Positions 42,828 to 51,072 are shown, counted from the first letter of the stretch. The stretch is 64,000 nt of DNA from Bacillus tuaregi (GCF_900104575.1 NZ_LT629731.1:72205-136204); one strand, 5' to 3'. A program made the numbers and translations. Notes: generated by a model from the letters alone, not told the origin.

Positions 42828-43041
42828 TTATCCACATGAAAAAGCGATAATAAACCCGTGACTGCGTTCATCCACAGGTGTATAACTAAAATATTCGTCA
42901 GTAATCGCAGGAAATGGCTAAAATAGTTATTAACAGGGTGTGAATAGTGTCGAATTGCCACGATATATCTTGTAGGGAACGGATGGTCTCATACAAGATG
43001 TGGATATAAAATGTGGATATGTGGATAACTTCTGTGGATAG
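42828..43041. promoter_or_regulatory. DnaA-box cluster upstream of rlmH
   Basis: Perfect boxes TTATCCACA at 42828-42836 and TGTGGATAA at 43020-43028, plus one-mismatch boxes at 42868, 42999, 43012 and 43033: six in 214 bases, four of them nearly back to back just before rlmH. It fills the 326-base htrC-rlmH gap; no other gene is seen there. Confidence 0.75.
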
Positions 43042-43066
43042 CTTGTTTATAAAGTGAGGGTAAAAT

Positions 43067-43546
43067 GTGAATATCTCAATTTTAACGGTTGGAAAACTAA
43101 AGGAAAAATACTTAAAGGCAGGAATTGATGAATATTTAAAACGATTATCGAGCTATGCGAGGGTTGAAGTGATTGAAATACCTGATGAAAAGGCACCTGA
43201 AGTATTAAGTGCTGCAGAGATGGAACAAGTAAAGAACAAAGAGGGTGAAAAACTGCTAGTTAAATTATCTCAAGAAACTTATGTGATTGCACTAGCAATT
43301 GATGGGAAAATGAAGTCCTCTGAAGAATTGGCGGACTCTATTGATAAACTAGCTACATACGGTAAAAGTAAGATTGCCTTTGTCATTGGTGGTTCACTAG
43401 GGTTAAGCGACGAAGTATTAAAACGTGCAGATGAAAAACTTTCCTTCTCGAAAATGACCTTTCCACACCAGCTCATGCGACTGATTTTGCTGGAGCAAGT
43501 GTATCGAGCATTTCGGATCAATCGGAATGAACCGTATCATAAATAG
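43067..43546 (+). CDS. rlmH: 23S rRNA (pseudouridine1915-N3)-methyltransferase RlmH
   Basis: A 159-residue SPOUT methyltransferase acting on position 1915 of 23S rRNA in the assembled ribosome. [17 protein letters not shown] (SAM knot) and [20 protein letters not shown] are diagnostic. GTG start with GAGGG six bases before. The DnaA-box cluster overlaps its promoter region. Confidence 0.97.
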   Translation: MNISILTVGKLKEKYLKAGIDEYLKRLSSYARVEVIEIPDEKAPEVLSAAEMEQVKNKEGEKLLVKLSQETYVIALAIDGKMKSSEELADSIDKLATYGKSKIAFVIGGSLGLSDEVLKRADEKLSFSKMTFPHQLMRLILLEQVYRAFRINRNEPYHK

Positions 43547-43550
43547 ATGA

Positions 43551-43748
43551 GGTTTCATAACAAAACAAGCAAAGGAAATCACGGACACACTTGTAGAAGC
43601 AAATTGTGATGCATTAGGAATCGGAAGGAAACTAGCAAGTTATTACCCTGAAGTATGGAAGAAAATCAATTGGAAAATGGAATATAAAAATGTAAAGATA
43701 GAACCAAAAGTAACAGTAAACATTATAAAAACAGGGAATGTTTTTTAA
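43551..43748 (+). pseudogene. Remnant of a Ger(x)C-family spore germination protein
   Basis: An open frame without start codon encodes TKQAKEITDTLVEANCDALG, then IGRKLASYYPEVWKKINW and KVTVNIIKTGNVF before TAA. This corresponds to the last 60 or so residues of Ger(x)C proteins (lipoproteins of spore nutrient receptors), which end with such a YPEVWKK ... V.I..TG pattern. Only the 3' end remains, five bases after rlmH. No gerA/gerB partners are nearby, so a receptor operon has been deleted. Confidence 0.7.
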
Positions 43749-43791
43749 AAGGATTGGTTAGCTTTTACCATAAGTAGAGGCGGAGTTTTTG

Positions 43792-44328
43792 CTAATTTTT
43801 GCTTTGTGCTATGGCTTGAAGAAAAGCACCAATGGTTTGAATCCAGCTGCCGACAAAATTAATTGTTTGCCCGTTTCCCCCGGTTTGCTCGATATTCCCT
43901 GCAATAGCTTGTAGCGAGTTTCCAATCATTTGAAGAACTGAACCATAAATATTCAATAGTTCATCAATAGTTCTTTTCTTACTATTTAATAAATCGGGTA
44001 AAGACATTGCACTTCCGAGAGCTTGAAGTAAATTTCCTTTTATATTTAACTCTGATTTTGCTTCTTCGTTAAACGGAATCACGATTCCCGTAATGGAGGT
44101 AGAGTTTCCAATAGCTTGTATCTGGTTTCCGAGCTTACCTAAAGTAATCTCCTTTTCGCTATCAGCAACTAAAGCATTTCCTGTTGCTTGCATTACATTC
44201 CCTAATAATGACAAATTGGTTTGCATCGTTTCATTAATTTTAGCAGAGGGAGTGTCGCTTATAGCAGAAAGAAGCGTACCTAGGGCTTGCTCCCACGAAC
44301 CAATTATTGCTTTAAGATTACTATCCAT
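43792..44328 (-). CDS. Repetitive G-[SN]-x-x-Q-x-x-G protein (DUF6944-like)
   Basis: A 178-residue protein with six copies of the octad G[SN]xxQxxG, at residues 10-17, 43-50, 67-74, 98-105, 129-136 and 160-167, each inside a 15-residue amphipathic Gly/Ala-rich block. No signal peptide and no Cys. It resembles Bacillus proteins labelled DUF6944 repetitive proteins (from memory); function unknown. ATG 44328 with AAAGGG upstream; the open frame extends 44 codons further through terminator sequence. A spore or surface structural role is possible but unsupported. Confidence 0.75.
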   Translation of the reverse strand: MDSNLKAIIGSWEQALGTLLSAISDTPSAKINETMQTNLSLLGNVMQATGNALVADSEKEITLGKLGNQIQAIGNSTSITGIVIPFNEEAKSELNIKGNLLQALGSAMSLPDLLNSKKRTIDELLNIYGSVLQMIGNSLQAIAGNIEQTGGNGQTINFVGSWIQTIGAFLQAIAQSKN

Positions 44329-44454
44329 AATAAACCCTTTCTTAAATCTCATTTGGATAGTATACGCAGCTGAAAGTGATTGGGTTATAGCTGCAAAAAT
44401 ACTGCGGATAGGATATATACTGTGAGCCGTACATAAATAAGTATGGTGAAAAAG

Positions 44455-44494
44455 AACCACCTAGAAGGCTGCTATGGCAATGTTTTAGGTGGTT
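44455..44494 (-). terminator. Terminator of the GT4/kinase-like unit
   Basis: AACCACCTA/TAGGTGGTT, a 9-bp perfect stem, followed on the minus strand by CTTTTTC. It lies about 75 bases after the kinase-like gene. Confidence 0.65.
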
Positions 44495-44567
44495 TTAAGG
44501 TTTTATAAGATTTTCTAAAGTAAAAGGATGGACTTGTCTCATTTGAAGATTCAAGAGTATCCTCAGG

Positions 44568-45914
44568 TTACTTTTTTTTCTTCTGCCTTTTCGCTTGCTT
44601 TTTATCCTTTTCTTTTATAGCTAAAGCGGCTTTTTTCTCCTTGCTCTGACTCTTTTTATTACTATTCTTTTCTTTGTCCTTTGCTTTCCTGTTTGCGTTT
44701 TTGCTTTTTGCTGCTGTTTTATCTGCCTGTCCCTCCAATACTGTCATCTCTGCGTCTGTGAGCGGGATCGGCAGCTTTGTCCACTCTGCATGTGTCTTCG
44801 AATCCATTTGCTTAACGTGCTCGAGAAAGGTGTCTAAGAAGCCCCTTTCATGGAGGTTTTGGAAGAGCTCAAGCGGGCGATCCTGGGGCCTGGTGAAGGA
44901 ATACACATGGTCAACCATTTTAAAGCCGTCATTGGTGACAAAAATATGACGTAATGGAGCATCAATTTGCTTAAAGCCTGCTTTTTTCATCAGCGTAAGG
45001 ATGTCGAGGAGCCGTCTTGAAATATCCTCAGAAAGCTCCTGTTGTTTTTTTAGATAGGCGTTTAAATTAGGGCCGAGTAAATATTCCATGACTACATAAT
45101 TGGGGCCAGTTTCATATACCTGTGGGATAAAGGGCAGCTTTTTGTTTTTTAACAGGACGTCCTTTTCTTGTTTGCAATGATCAATACTGCCGTAAATCTT
45201 CACACATTTATCCTCGGCAATACGGTATACTGCTCCCTGATGGCCCTTTCCAATTAATGGCTGTGTAACCGCGCTGTCGACCTTTACACCCTTTCCAGAA
45301 CCACCGGAAGTAACGGGAATGTTTCGATAGTCTAAATCATTTTCTTGGAAATACTTCTCCCACATTTTAAAAGTGGTTGGCTCCAATACCTCTACCCAGG
45401 CTAAAAAGGATTCCTTTAAGAGTATAATATTTAAATCTCGTAGTAGCTTTAATGGCACTGGATGAATTCTTTTGAAGGCGTTTACGTGATCAACTATTTT
45501 TAATTCTTCATTATCTAGGACGAAGATATGACGGAGAGGAGCATCAATCATAGTGAATTTTGCCTTTTTTAATTCGCTTAAAATCGTAAGCAGCTTTTTT
45601 GCAATGGATTCAGGGATATAGGTGCAATTTCGAAGGTACTCTTTTAGTGTTGGTGCATTAAAATACTCCATGACGACATAATTTCTACCTGTTTCATATA
45701 ATCGAGGGAAAAAGGGTAATTTTTGTCCAGCTTTAAGGGCCTCTGCTTCCATTTTTGCCTGTAGCTCGTCTGAATAGATTTTTACACATTTCTTTTCAGA
45801 CAGTTTAAAAACGGCTCCTTGAGTACCTGCCCCGATTAATGGGTAGGGTGTGGGATTATCTATTAGCAGCGTCTTTTCACCCTTAGTGACTTTAATTGAT
45901 TTAAAATCCGCCAT
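44568..45914 (-). CDS. Duplicated kinase-like protein with lysine-rich tail
   Basis: A 448-residue protein built of two similar kinase-like lobes (about 20-190 and 215-375). Each lobe has a glycine loop (LIGAGTQGAVFKL; LIGKGHQGAVYRI), CVKIY with the expected ATP-site lysine, a hinge NYVVMEY, IDAPLRHIFV in place of the HRD loop (Asp124, Asp318) and VDH in place of DFG (Asp142, Asp335). Similar to YrzF-type bacterial kinases. The last 60 residues are mostly Lys/Ala/Glu. The stop of the upstream GT4 gene abuts its ATG, so they are one unit. Activity is unproven; a spore-coat role like CotS is only an analogy. Confidence 0.7.
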   Translation of the reverse strand: MADFKSIKVTKGEKTLLIDNPTPYPLIGAGTQGAVFKLSEKKCVKIYSDELQAKMEAEALKAGQKLPFFPRLYETGRNYVVMEYFNAPTLKEYLRNCTYIPESIAKKLLTILSELKKAKFTMIDAPLRHIFVLDNEELKIVDHVNAFKRIHPVPLKLLRDLNIILLKESFLAWVEVLEPTTFKMWEKYFQENDLDYRNIPVTSGGSGKGVKVDSAVTQPLIGKGHQGAVYRIAEDKCVKIYGSIDHCKQEKDVLLKNKKLPFIPQVYETGPNYVVMEYLLGPNLNAYLKKQQELSEDISRRLLDILTLMKKAGFKQIDAPLRHIFVTNDGFKMVDHVYSFTRPQDRPLELFQNLHERGFLDTFLEHVKQMDSKTHAEWTKLPIPLTDAEMTVLEGQADKTAAKSKNANRKAKDKEKNSNKKSQSKEKKAALAIKEKDKKQAKRQKKKK

Positions 45915-46982
45915 CTATTTCTTCCCTCCTAACAATTGATTATAGTATTGAGCCTGTAATTGAAGCTGCTTTGCTTGATCAAAGGATTGTTCAATTTTGA
46001 GGCGTGCTGCACGCGTATATTTTTCCCATGACTTTCTATTAGTGAACATCTGTTCAAGGGCTGCTGCGAGCTCGTCTACATTATTTTCCTGTACGAGGAG
46101 GCCTTCCTTTTTATGAGTGACTAGCTCAGGTATCCCTGCATGAGTGGTTGAGACGACAGGAACACCTAGTGCCATCGCTTCCTTAAGTGTATTTGGAATT
46201 CCTTCCACATCACCATTAGCGGCCTCCATGCTGGCGGCAACAAATAAATCGGCATTCTCCATATGCTCTCGAACCTTGTCCTTTGGAAGGTGATTTAATA
46301 ACTGAAACGAACTCCCTAACTTCAGCTGCTCTGCTAGAGCTCTAAGCTCTTCTTCAAGCTCCCCTCTACCGATTATTGTTAAGGTCGCTTGAGGATATTT
46401 TTGTTTAAACTTTTGAAAGGCTTCCATTAAAACATGGTGACCCTTTTTTTCGACTAATCTGCCTACAGATAAAATATTTTGTGTCTTTGCGGTGCTTCGC
46501 GGCGGGCTGTAAGGGTATTTACTTAAATCGACTCCTCCATAAAGCACCTTGACCTTTTTCGCTGGACAGCCCCAAGCGATTATTCTATCGGCTAAATATT
46601 GACAAACGGGATAGAATTCATCTCCCTCCTTAAACAGCATTTTCATACTATCCAAATACCCAACAGGCTGATCAGCTAATGTTCCATCTCGGCCTCGAAT
46701 ACTCGTAACTAACGGGAGGCCTGTCTTTCTTTTAAAAGGGAGTAATAAAATGCCCAATTGGCCATGGTGGGCATGAATAAGGGAAATTTTATTTTTCTTA
46801 ACAAAATCCTTTGGAGAGAATATTTCATTTAGATATTGAACCTTTTCATTAAGCAAAGTCATGTCAATCATGTATTTGGGTTGACGTACCATGTGGATGT
46901 AATCATAGCCTGGAACTTGGCGAATTTGAGGGATATATTGAGTGGAGTCAACTCTTAAATTTAAATGTAGAGCTTTTGACAA
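45915..46982 (-). CDS. Glycosyltransferase family 4 protein
   Basis: A 355-residue GT4/GT-B enzyme. The C-terminal half has ILSVGRLVEKKGHHVLMEAF, TIIGRGELEEELR, and the donor-site EGIPNTLKEAMALGVPVVST with the EX7E-type Glu pair. The N-terminal half has HAHHGQLGILLLPF. The acceptor is unknown. TTG start with GGAAGGAGT eight bases before. The coupling with a kinase-like gene recalls cotSA-cotS of B. subtilis, where both are coat proteins, so spore-surface glycosylation is a reasonable but untested guess. Confidence 0.85.
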   Translation of the reverse strand: MSKALHLNLRVDSTQYIPQIRQVPGYDYIHMVRQPKYMIDMTLLNEKVQYLNEIFSPKDFVKKNKISLIHAHHGQLGILLLPFKRKTGLPLVTSIRGRDGTLADQPVGYLDSMKMLFKEGDEFYPVCQYLADRIIAWGCPAKKVKVLYGGVDLSKYPYSPPRSTAKTQNILSVGRLVEKKGHHVLMEAFQKFKQKYPQATLTIIGRGELEEELRALAEQLKLGSSFQLLNHLPKDKVREHMENADLFVAASMEAANGDVEGIPNTLKEAMALGVPVVSTTHAGIPELVTHKKEGLLVQENNVDELAAALEQMFTNRKSWEKYTRAARLKIEQSFDQAKQLQLQAQYYNQLLGGKK

Positions 46983-47115
46983 ATAAATCTACTCCTTCCG
47001 AATGATTATATTATATTGATACAGTATGCAATGCTGTGGGAATAGACTTGGACAAAATGGAAAGAAAATTGCGGCTTCCCTTTTTATAGAGGTGGTGGAG
47101 TATAAATAGAAGGTA

Positions 47116-48000
47116 CTAGGTTTGTGTTTTTCTTCGATCATGTAGTTTTAGAATTATTTTACCGAAGGGAGCGGCAAAGGGGAGAACAATCAGTGAGACG
47201 ATGATATTAAAAATGACACTGACATGTGCAAGTTGAACATCCGGCTGGGCTGATAGTGATTCACCTACTTTGGCTAGTAGTCCAATCAGTGGGAAAAAGG
47301 CAAAAACACCAATAATATTCAGCCATGTATGTGCAAGAGCAGTCAGTTTTCCTTCTTTTCCAGAACCAATAGAGGCCAATAATGCATCGACGCATGTACC
47401 AATATTGGCTCCTAATATAATGGCAATTCCAGTGTCCAAGGTCATCGTACCGGCTGATAAAAAACCCATAATAATCCCGGTAGTCGCCGTACTTGATTGA
47501 ATAATAGCAGTGAGAACGGCACCAGCTAATACTGCATAGAAAAGATTGTTATCTAGAGCAAGGAGTAGTTCCTGTATATAGGCCATATCCTTTAGCGGCA
47601 TTGCTAAGGCTTCAAATCCCCACATTGCGCCAAAAACAGCTGATATGCCAAGGAGTATAAGACCAGTATTACGGAAATTTGCCCGTTTTATGAAAAATAG
47701 AATAGCACCAATAATCGCTAGAGGGATAATGGAGGACTCAATATTAAAAGTGATGATTTCTGCTGTGATGGTTGTTCCAACATTTGTCCCAAGAATAATT
47801 CCAATAGATTGGGTAAACGTCAGAATTCTCGCTGCAACTAATCCGATGGTAATAATCATGACAGCTGAGCTGCTGTGTAAAAGGGCCGTAATGACGATGC
47901 CCAGAAGGAATCCCTTCCATGGTGTATCTGCAAGATGGACCAGCCAATTTTTCATCGTTTCCGCAGATAATTGGTACAGTCCAGTTCTAAGCAAATACAT
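47116..48000 (-). CDS. Na/Pi-cotransporter-type membrane protein (start uncertain, N-terminus probably upstream)
   Basis: The protein has the two inverted QSS-type repeats of the Na/Pi-cotransporter II family (LLHSSSAVMIITIGLVAA and AIIQSSTATTGIIMGFLSAG) with GTNVGTTITAE and GANIGTCVDALLAS, and about eight membrane segments. The first ATG (48000) has no ribosome site and would truncate the first helix. In the same frame upstream (48001-48057) the codons read LEIIQLLFFSLLVGVFLFG, the expected N-terminus. AAAGGAGG lies before an ATA at 48051, but no ATG/GTG/TTG exists there. It either uses a rare start or lost its start codon. Confidence 0.8.
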   Translation of the reverse strand: MYLLRTGLYQLSAETMKNWLVHLADTPWKGFLLGIVITALLHSSSAVMIITIGLVAARILTFTQSIGIILGTNVGTTITAEIITFNIESSIIPLAIIGAILFFIKRANFRNTGLILLGISAVFGAMWGFEALAMPLKDMAYIQELLLALDNNLFYAVLAGAVLTAIIQSSTATTGIIMGFLSAGTMTLDTGIAIILGANIGTCVDALLASIGSGKEGKLTALAHTWLNIIGVFAFFPLIGLLAKVGESLSAQPDVQLAHVSVIFNIIVSLIVLPFAAPFGKIILKLHDRRKTQT

Positions 48001-48096
48001 TCCAAACAGAAATACTCCAACAAGAAGAGAAAAAAATAATAACTGGATTATTTCTAGTCCCCTCCTTTCCTTTAGTGTCTATTTCGAGTTTGAAGT

Positions 48097-48303
48097 TTAT
48101 TTTTCTATTTGTTTTCTCTGCTGCGATAGTCCAGTAGGCAGCTCTGCAGTAGTGGAGATTTGCTCTGTTTTCTGCTCATGCCTTGCTTCTTCTACTATAT
48201 CCCTAATGATTTCTTTACTTTGATAATTCATTACGATTCTTACGATCATAATTCCGTATACAATAATTCCAATTAATATGGGGTATAGGATGATATCAAT
48301 CAC
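48097..48303 (-). CDS. Small membrane protein of unknown function
   Basis: A 68-residue protein: one membrane segment (about 3-24, IILYPILIGIIVYGIMIVRI) and a polar, charged C-terminus. GTG start with GGAGGTGG four bases before, a strong site that argues for real expression. It precedes the Na/Pi-type transporter by about 40 bases and may be its partner. Family not recognised. Confidence 0.6.
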   Translation of the reverse strand: MIDIILYPILIGIIVYGIMIVRIVMNYQSKEIIRDIVEEARHEQKTEQISTTAELPTGLSQQRKQIEK

Positions 48304-48600
48304 GTTACCACCTCCATAACATTCCTACTGTAATGTATGCATTTTAAACGGGACATGCTTAGGAATTTCCAATAAATGTGCTTTATTCCTAAAGGCAGTG
48401 GAGAGCGAATGGAGAACCGCTGCCGGCATTCTTATAGCCTATTAATAGAAAATGAAGCAAGGCTATTTTCTGATTAGGAGGGATTAATGGTATACCTAAA
48501 GGGCAAATATTAATATTTTAATATTGAATAGATGCTATTAATCAGTGGGATTTTGTCAAAGCAAGATAAGTTTTGGCGAAAATTAACATTTACTAAAATA
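48304..48600. other. Gap with possible RNA structure, no gene
   Basis: Between divergent transporter genes. AGGAAT ... ATTCCT (48361-48390), GGCAGTGG/CCGCTGCC (48394-48424, 8 bp with one G-U) and ATAGCC/GGCTAT (48434-48476) could form three successive hairpins. They do not fit a riboswitch class I recognise. Confidence 0.35.
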
Positions 48601-48605
48601 ATATT

Positions 48606-48634
48606 TTGACAGACAAGGGTTAACTATATATACT
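48606..48634 (+). promoter_or_regulatory. NSS transporter promoter
   Basis: Perfect TTGACA (48606-48611), 17-base spacer, TATACT (48629-48634). Confidence 0.8.
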
Positions 48635-48647
48635 AAATTTATATTAT

Positions 48648-48680
48648 AGAAAATTTTCTGAAATTATAGAAATTTTCTAT
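48648..48680. promoter_or_regulatory. CodY-like box and palindromes after the NSS promoter
   Basis: AATTTTCTGAAATTA (48652-48666) matches the CodY consensus AATTTTCWGAAAATT at 13 of 15. It overlaps two palindromes, AGAAAATTTTCT (48648-48659) and ATAGAAA-T-TTTCTAT (48666-48680), spaced two helical turns apart by start. The position just downstream of the transcription start suits repression of an amino-acid transporter; CodY assignment is inferred. Confidence 0.55.
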
Positions 48681-48733
48681 TGTTCTTTCTGTTTGCAGTA
48701 TAAGTTCTAAATAAAAAAGGGGGTATTACTACA

Positions 48734-50245
48734 ATGGATAATCGTCCGCAATGGGGATCACGAGCAGGCTTTATTTTAGCTGCTGCAGGCTCGGCAATTG
48801 GGCTAGGAAATATTTGGCGATTTCCAGCTACAGCCTATGAAAATGGTGGAGGGGCATTCTTTTTACCTTATTTATTTGCCCTATTAACTGCAGGAATTCC
48901 GCTGTTAATCATGGAGTTTACGATTGGACATAAGTATCGCGGCTCGTCGCCATTATCCTTCTCTCGAATCAATAAAAAGACTGAGTGGATTGGATGGTGG
49001 CAGGTAGGAATTTCCTTCGTGATATCCGTATATTATGCAGCTATTATTGCTTGGGCCATGTCCTATTCAGTCTTTGCTGTTAACCTGAAATGGGGAGATG
49101 ATACGGAGGGGTTCTTGTATGGAGAGTATTTGAAGCTGGCAGAAACCCCGGGTCAATTCGGCAGTATCGTACCAGGAGTCTTCATTCCTCTTGTGATCGT
49201 TTGGATTATTACATTAGGTGTTCTATTTAAAGGTGTTAAAAAAGGCATCGAGGCCGCTAATAAAATCTTTTTACCTGTCCTTTTTGTTTTATTTTTAATT
49301 ATTGTTATTCGCGCCTTAACATTAGATGGAGCCATTGAAGGGCTAAACGCCTTTTTCAAGCCTAACTGGGATGCAATTATGAGTGGTAAGGTATGGGTTG
49401 CTGCCTATGGGCAAATATTCTTTAGCCTATCGATTGCCTTTGCGATTATGGTAACCTACTCAAGCTATCTTCCTAAGAAATCTGATATCACAAATAATGC
49501 CTTTATTACCGGCTTTGCAAATTCCGGATTTGAGCTTCTAGCAGGTATTGGTGTCTTCAGTATTCTAGGATTTATGGCCCAGCAGCAGGGTGTTGGGGTA
49601 GATGAAGTGGTTTCCGGAGGTGTGGGATTAGCGTTCGTTGTATTCCCGCAAATTATTAATCAATTCCCTGCCTTTAATGAATTTTTTGGTTTTCTATTCT
49701 TCGGCTCGTTAATTCTAGCGGGGCTTTCATCGCTGATTTCAATTGTAGAAACGTTTATTGCTGGTGTGCAGGATAAATTCAATGTCTCGCGTACTAGGTC
49801 TGTTTTAGTTGGAGGCGGACTAGCGGCGATAATTTCAATTGTATTTGCTACACAGGGAGGACTATATTTCTTAGATGTAGTGGATTACTTCATTAATAAC
49901 ATGGGCGTAGCGTTAGCTGGATTAGTTGAGGTTGTCGTTATTGCTTGGTTCTTACGTGAGCTTAAAAGCCTTCAGCAGCATGCGGACTCTGTTTCAGATA
50001 TGAAGCTTGGAGCATGGTGGAGAATCTGTTTAAGTGTAGTAACACCTGTTGTGCTTGGCTACATGATGTACGACAATATTAAAACGAATCTTGTGGAAAA
50101 CTATGGTGGATATGCAACATCCTTTGTGACTACTTATGGCTGGCTGGTTGCAGTTGCGGTTATTGTACTAGGCTTTGTATTCTCCTTTGTTAAATGGAAT
50201 AAGACTGAAATTCATGTTGATGGTAGCAAGGGGGTTTCTAAATAA
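48734..50245 (+). CDS. Sodium-dependent amino-acid transporter (NSS/SNF family)
   Basis: A 503-residue transporter with about 12 membrane segments and the family signature SAIGLGNIWRFPATAYENGG (Na/substrate site), then FFSLSIAFAIMVTYSSYLPK and SSLISIVETFIAGVQDKF. It is followed by a MetS-type small subunit, as in MetPS methionine/alanine uptake systems, so methionine, alanine or related amino acids are likely substrates. Strong promoter with a CodY-like box upstream. Confidence 0.93.
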   Translation: MDNRPQWGSRAGFILAAAGSAIGLGNIWRFPATAYENGGGAFFLPYLFALLTAGIPLLIMEFTIGHKYRGSSPLSFSRINKKTEWIGWWQVGISFVISVYYAAIIAWAMSYSVFAVNLKWGDDTEGFLYGEYLKLAETPGQFGSIVPGVFIPLVIVWIITLGVLFKGVKKGIEAANKIFLPVLFVLFLIIVIRALTLDGAIEGLNAFFKPNWDAIMSGKVWVAAYGQIFFSLSIAFAIMVTYSSYLPKKSDITNNAFITGFANSGFELLAGIGVFSILGFMAQQQGVGVDEVVSGGVGLAFVVFPQIINQFPAFNEFFGFLFFGSLILAGLSSLISIVETFIAGVQDKFNVSRTRSVLVGGGLAAIISIVFATQGGLYFLDVVDYFINNMGVALAGLVEVVVIAWFLRELKSLQQHADSVSDMKLGAWWRICLSVVTPVVLGYMMYDNIKTNLVENYGGYATSFVTTYGWLVAVAVIVLGFVFSFVKWNKTEIHVDGSKGVSK

Positions 50246-50349
50246 TGGACGGAAGCGCAGTAACGATGATGGTGATTGGGATGGTAGTTATTTGGGGTGG
50301 CCTTGCGGCAAGCATCACACATGCGGTAAGAAAGGCGAAACAGAAGTAG
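50245..50349 (+). CDS. MetS-type small subunit of NSS transporter
   Basis: A 34-residue single-helix protein: MDGSAVTMMVIGMVVIWGG, LAASITHAVRKAKQK. Its ATG overlaps the last base of the transporter stop codon; AAGGGGG lies ten bases before. The WGGLAASI core and basic C-terminus match the methionine/alanine import NSS small subunits, needed for transporter function in Corynebacterium. Confidence 0.88.
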   Translation: MDGSAVTMMVIGMVVIWGGLAASITHAVRKAKQK

Positions 50350-50409
50350 AGCAAGAAACGTATTAAAGGTATTAAGTCTTTGTTAAGAATATTAATACGA
50401 ATCAAATCA

Positions 50410-50450
50410 AAAGGGACTTTCCAAAGTAAATTGGAAAGTCCCTTTTAGCT
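50410..50450. terminator. Bidirectional terminator between NSS and ahpC
   Basis: AAAAGGGACTTTCCA and its exact complement form a 15-bp stem with an 8-base loop. T-runs lie at the end of the stem on both strands, serving the convergent genes. Confidence 0.9.
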
Positions 50451-50458
50451 TAGGTTTC

Positions 50459-51022
50459 TTAGATTTTTCCTACAAGATCAAGGCTTGGCTTAAGTGTTTC
50501 AGAGCCTTCCTGCCATTTAGCTGGGCAAACCTCACCGGGATTGTTACGAACATATTGTGCAGCTTTAATTTTATTAATTAACGTGCTAGCATCACGGCCA
50601 ATACCATCCGCATTGATTTCAAGCGCTTGGATTACACCATCTGGATCGATGATAAAGGTACCACGATCTGCTAGCCCCTCTTCTTCGATTAAGACATCGA
50701 AGTTGCGGGAAATGGTGTGTGATGGGTCACCAATCATTGTATAGGTAATTTTACCAATTGCATCTGATGTGTCATGCCATGCTTTATGTGTGAAGTGGCT
50801 GTCAGTTGATACAGAGTAAACCTCTACGCCAAGCTCTTTAAGTGCTGGGTATTGTGCTTGTAAATCTTCAAGCTCAGTAGGACATACGAAGGTAAAGTCT
50901 GCTGGATAGAAGCAAACAATACTCCATTGACCTTTAAAGTTTTGTTCTGTTACTTCTATAAAATCACCGTTTTTATAAGCCATTGCTTTAAATGGTTGTA
51001 CTTCTTTACCGATTAGAGACAT
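50459..51022 (-). CDS. ahpC: Alkyl hydroperoxide reductase subunit C (AhpC)
   Basis: A 187-residue typical two-Cys peroxiredoxin. The peroxidatic Cys is in [13 protein letters not shown] (Cys47) and the resolving Cys in GEVCPAKW. It reduces H2O2 and organic peroxides, normally using AhpF, which is not next to it here. ATG 51022 has GAGGAGGAAC upstream; the open frame runs 29 codons further. A PerR box covers the promoter. Confidence 0.97.
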   Translation of the reverse strand: MSLIGKEVQPFKAMAYKNGDFIEVTEQNFKGQWSIVCFYPADFTFVCPTELEDLQAQYPALKELGVEVYSVSTDSHFTHKAWHDTSDAIGKITYTMIGDPSHTISRNFDVLIEEEGLADRGTFIIDPDGVIQALEINADGIGRDASTLINKIKAAQYVRNNPGEVCPAKWQEGSETLKPSLDLVGKI

Positions 51023-51072
51023 AATATTGTTCCTCCTCATATATGTTAAAAGGTTATATTTGATTAGCTTGA

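Noticed and set aside
48304-48600. Glycine or other riboswitch upstream of the NSS transporter
   Set aside because: GGAGAG-like words are present, but the conserved glycine-aptamer core is missing and the region lies upstream of the transporter promoter.
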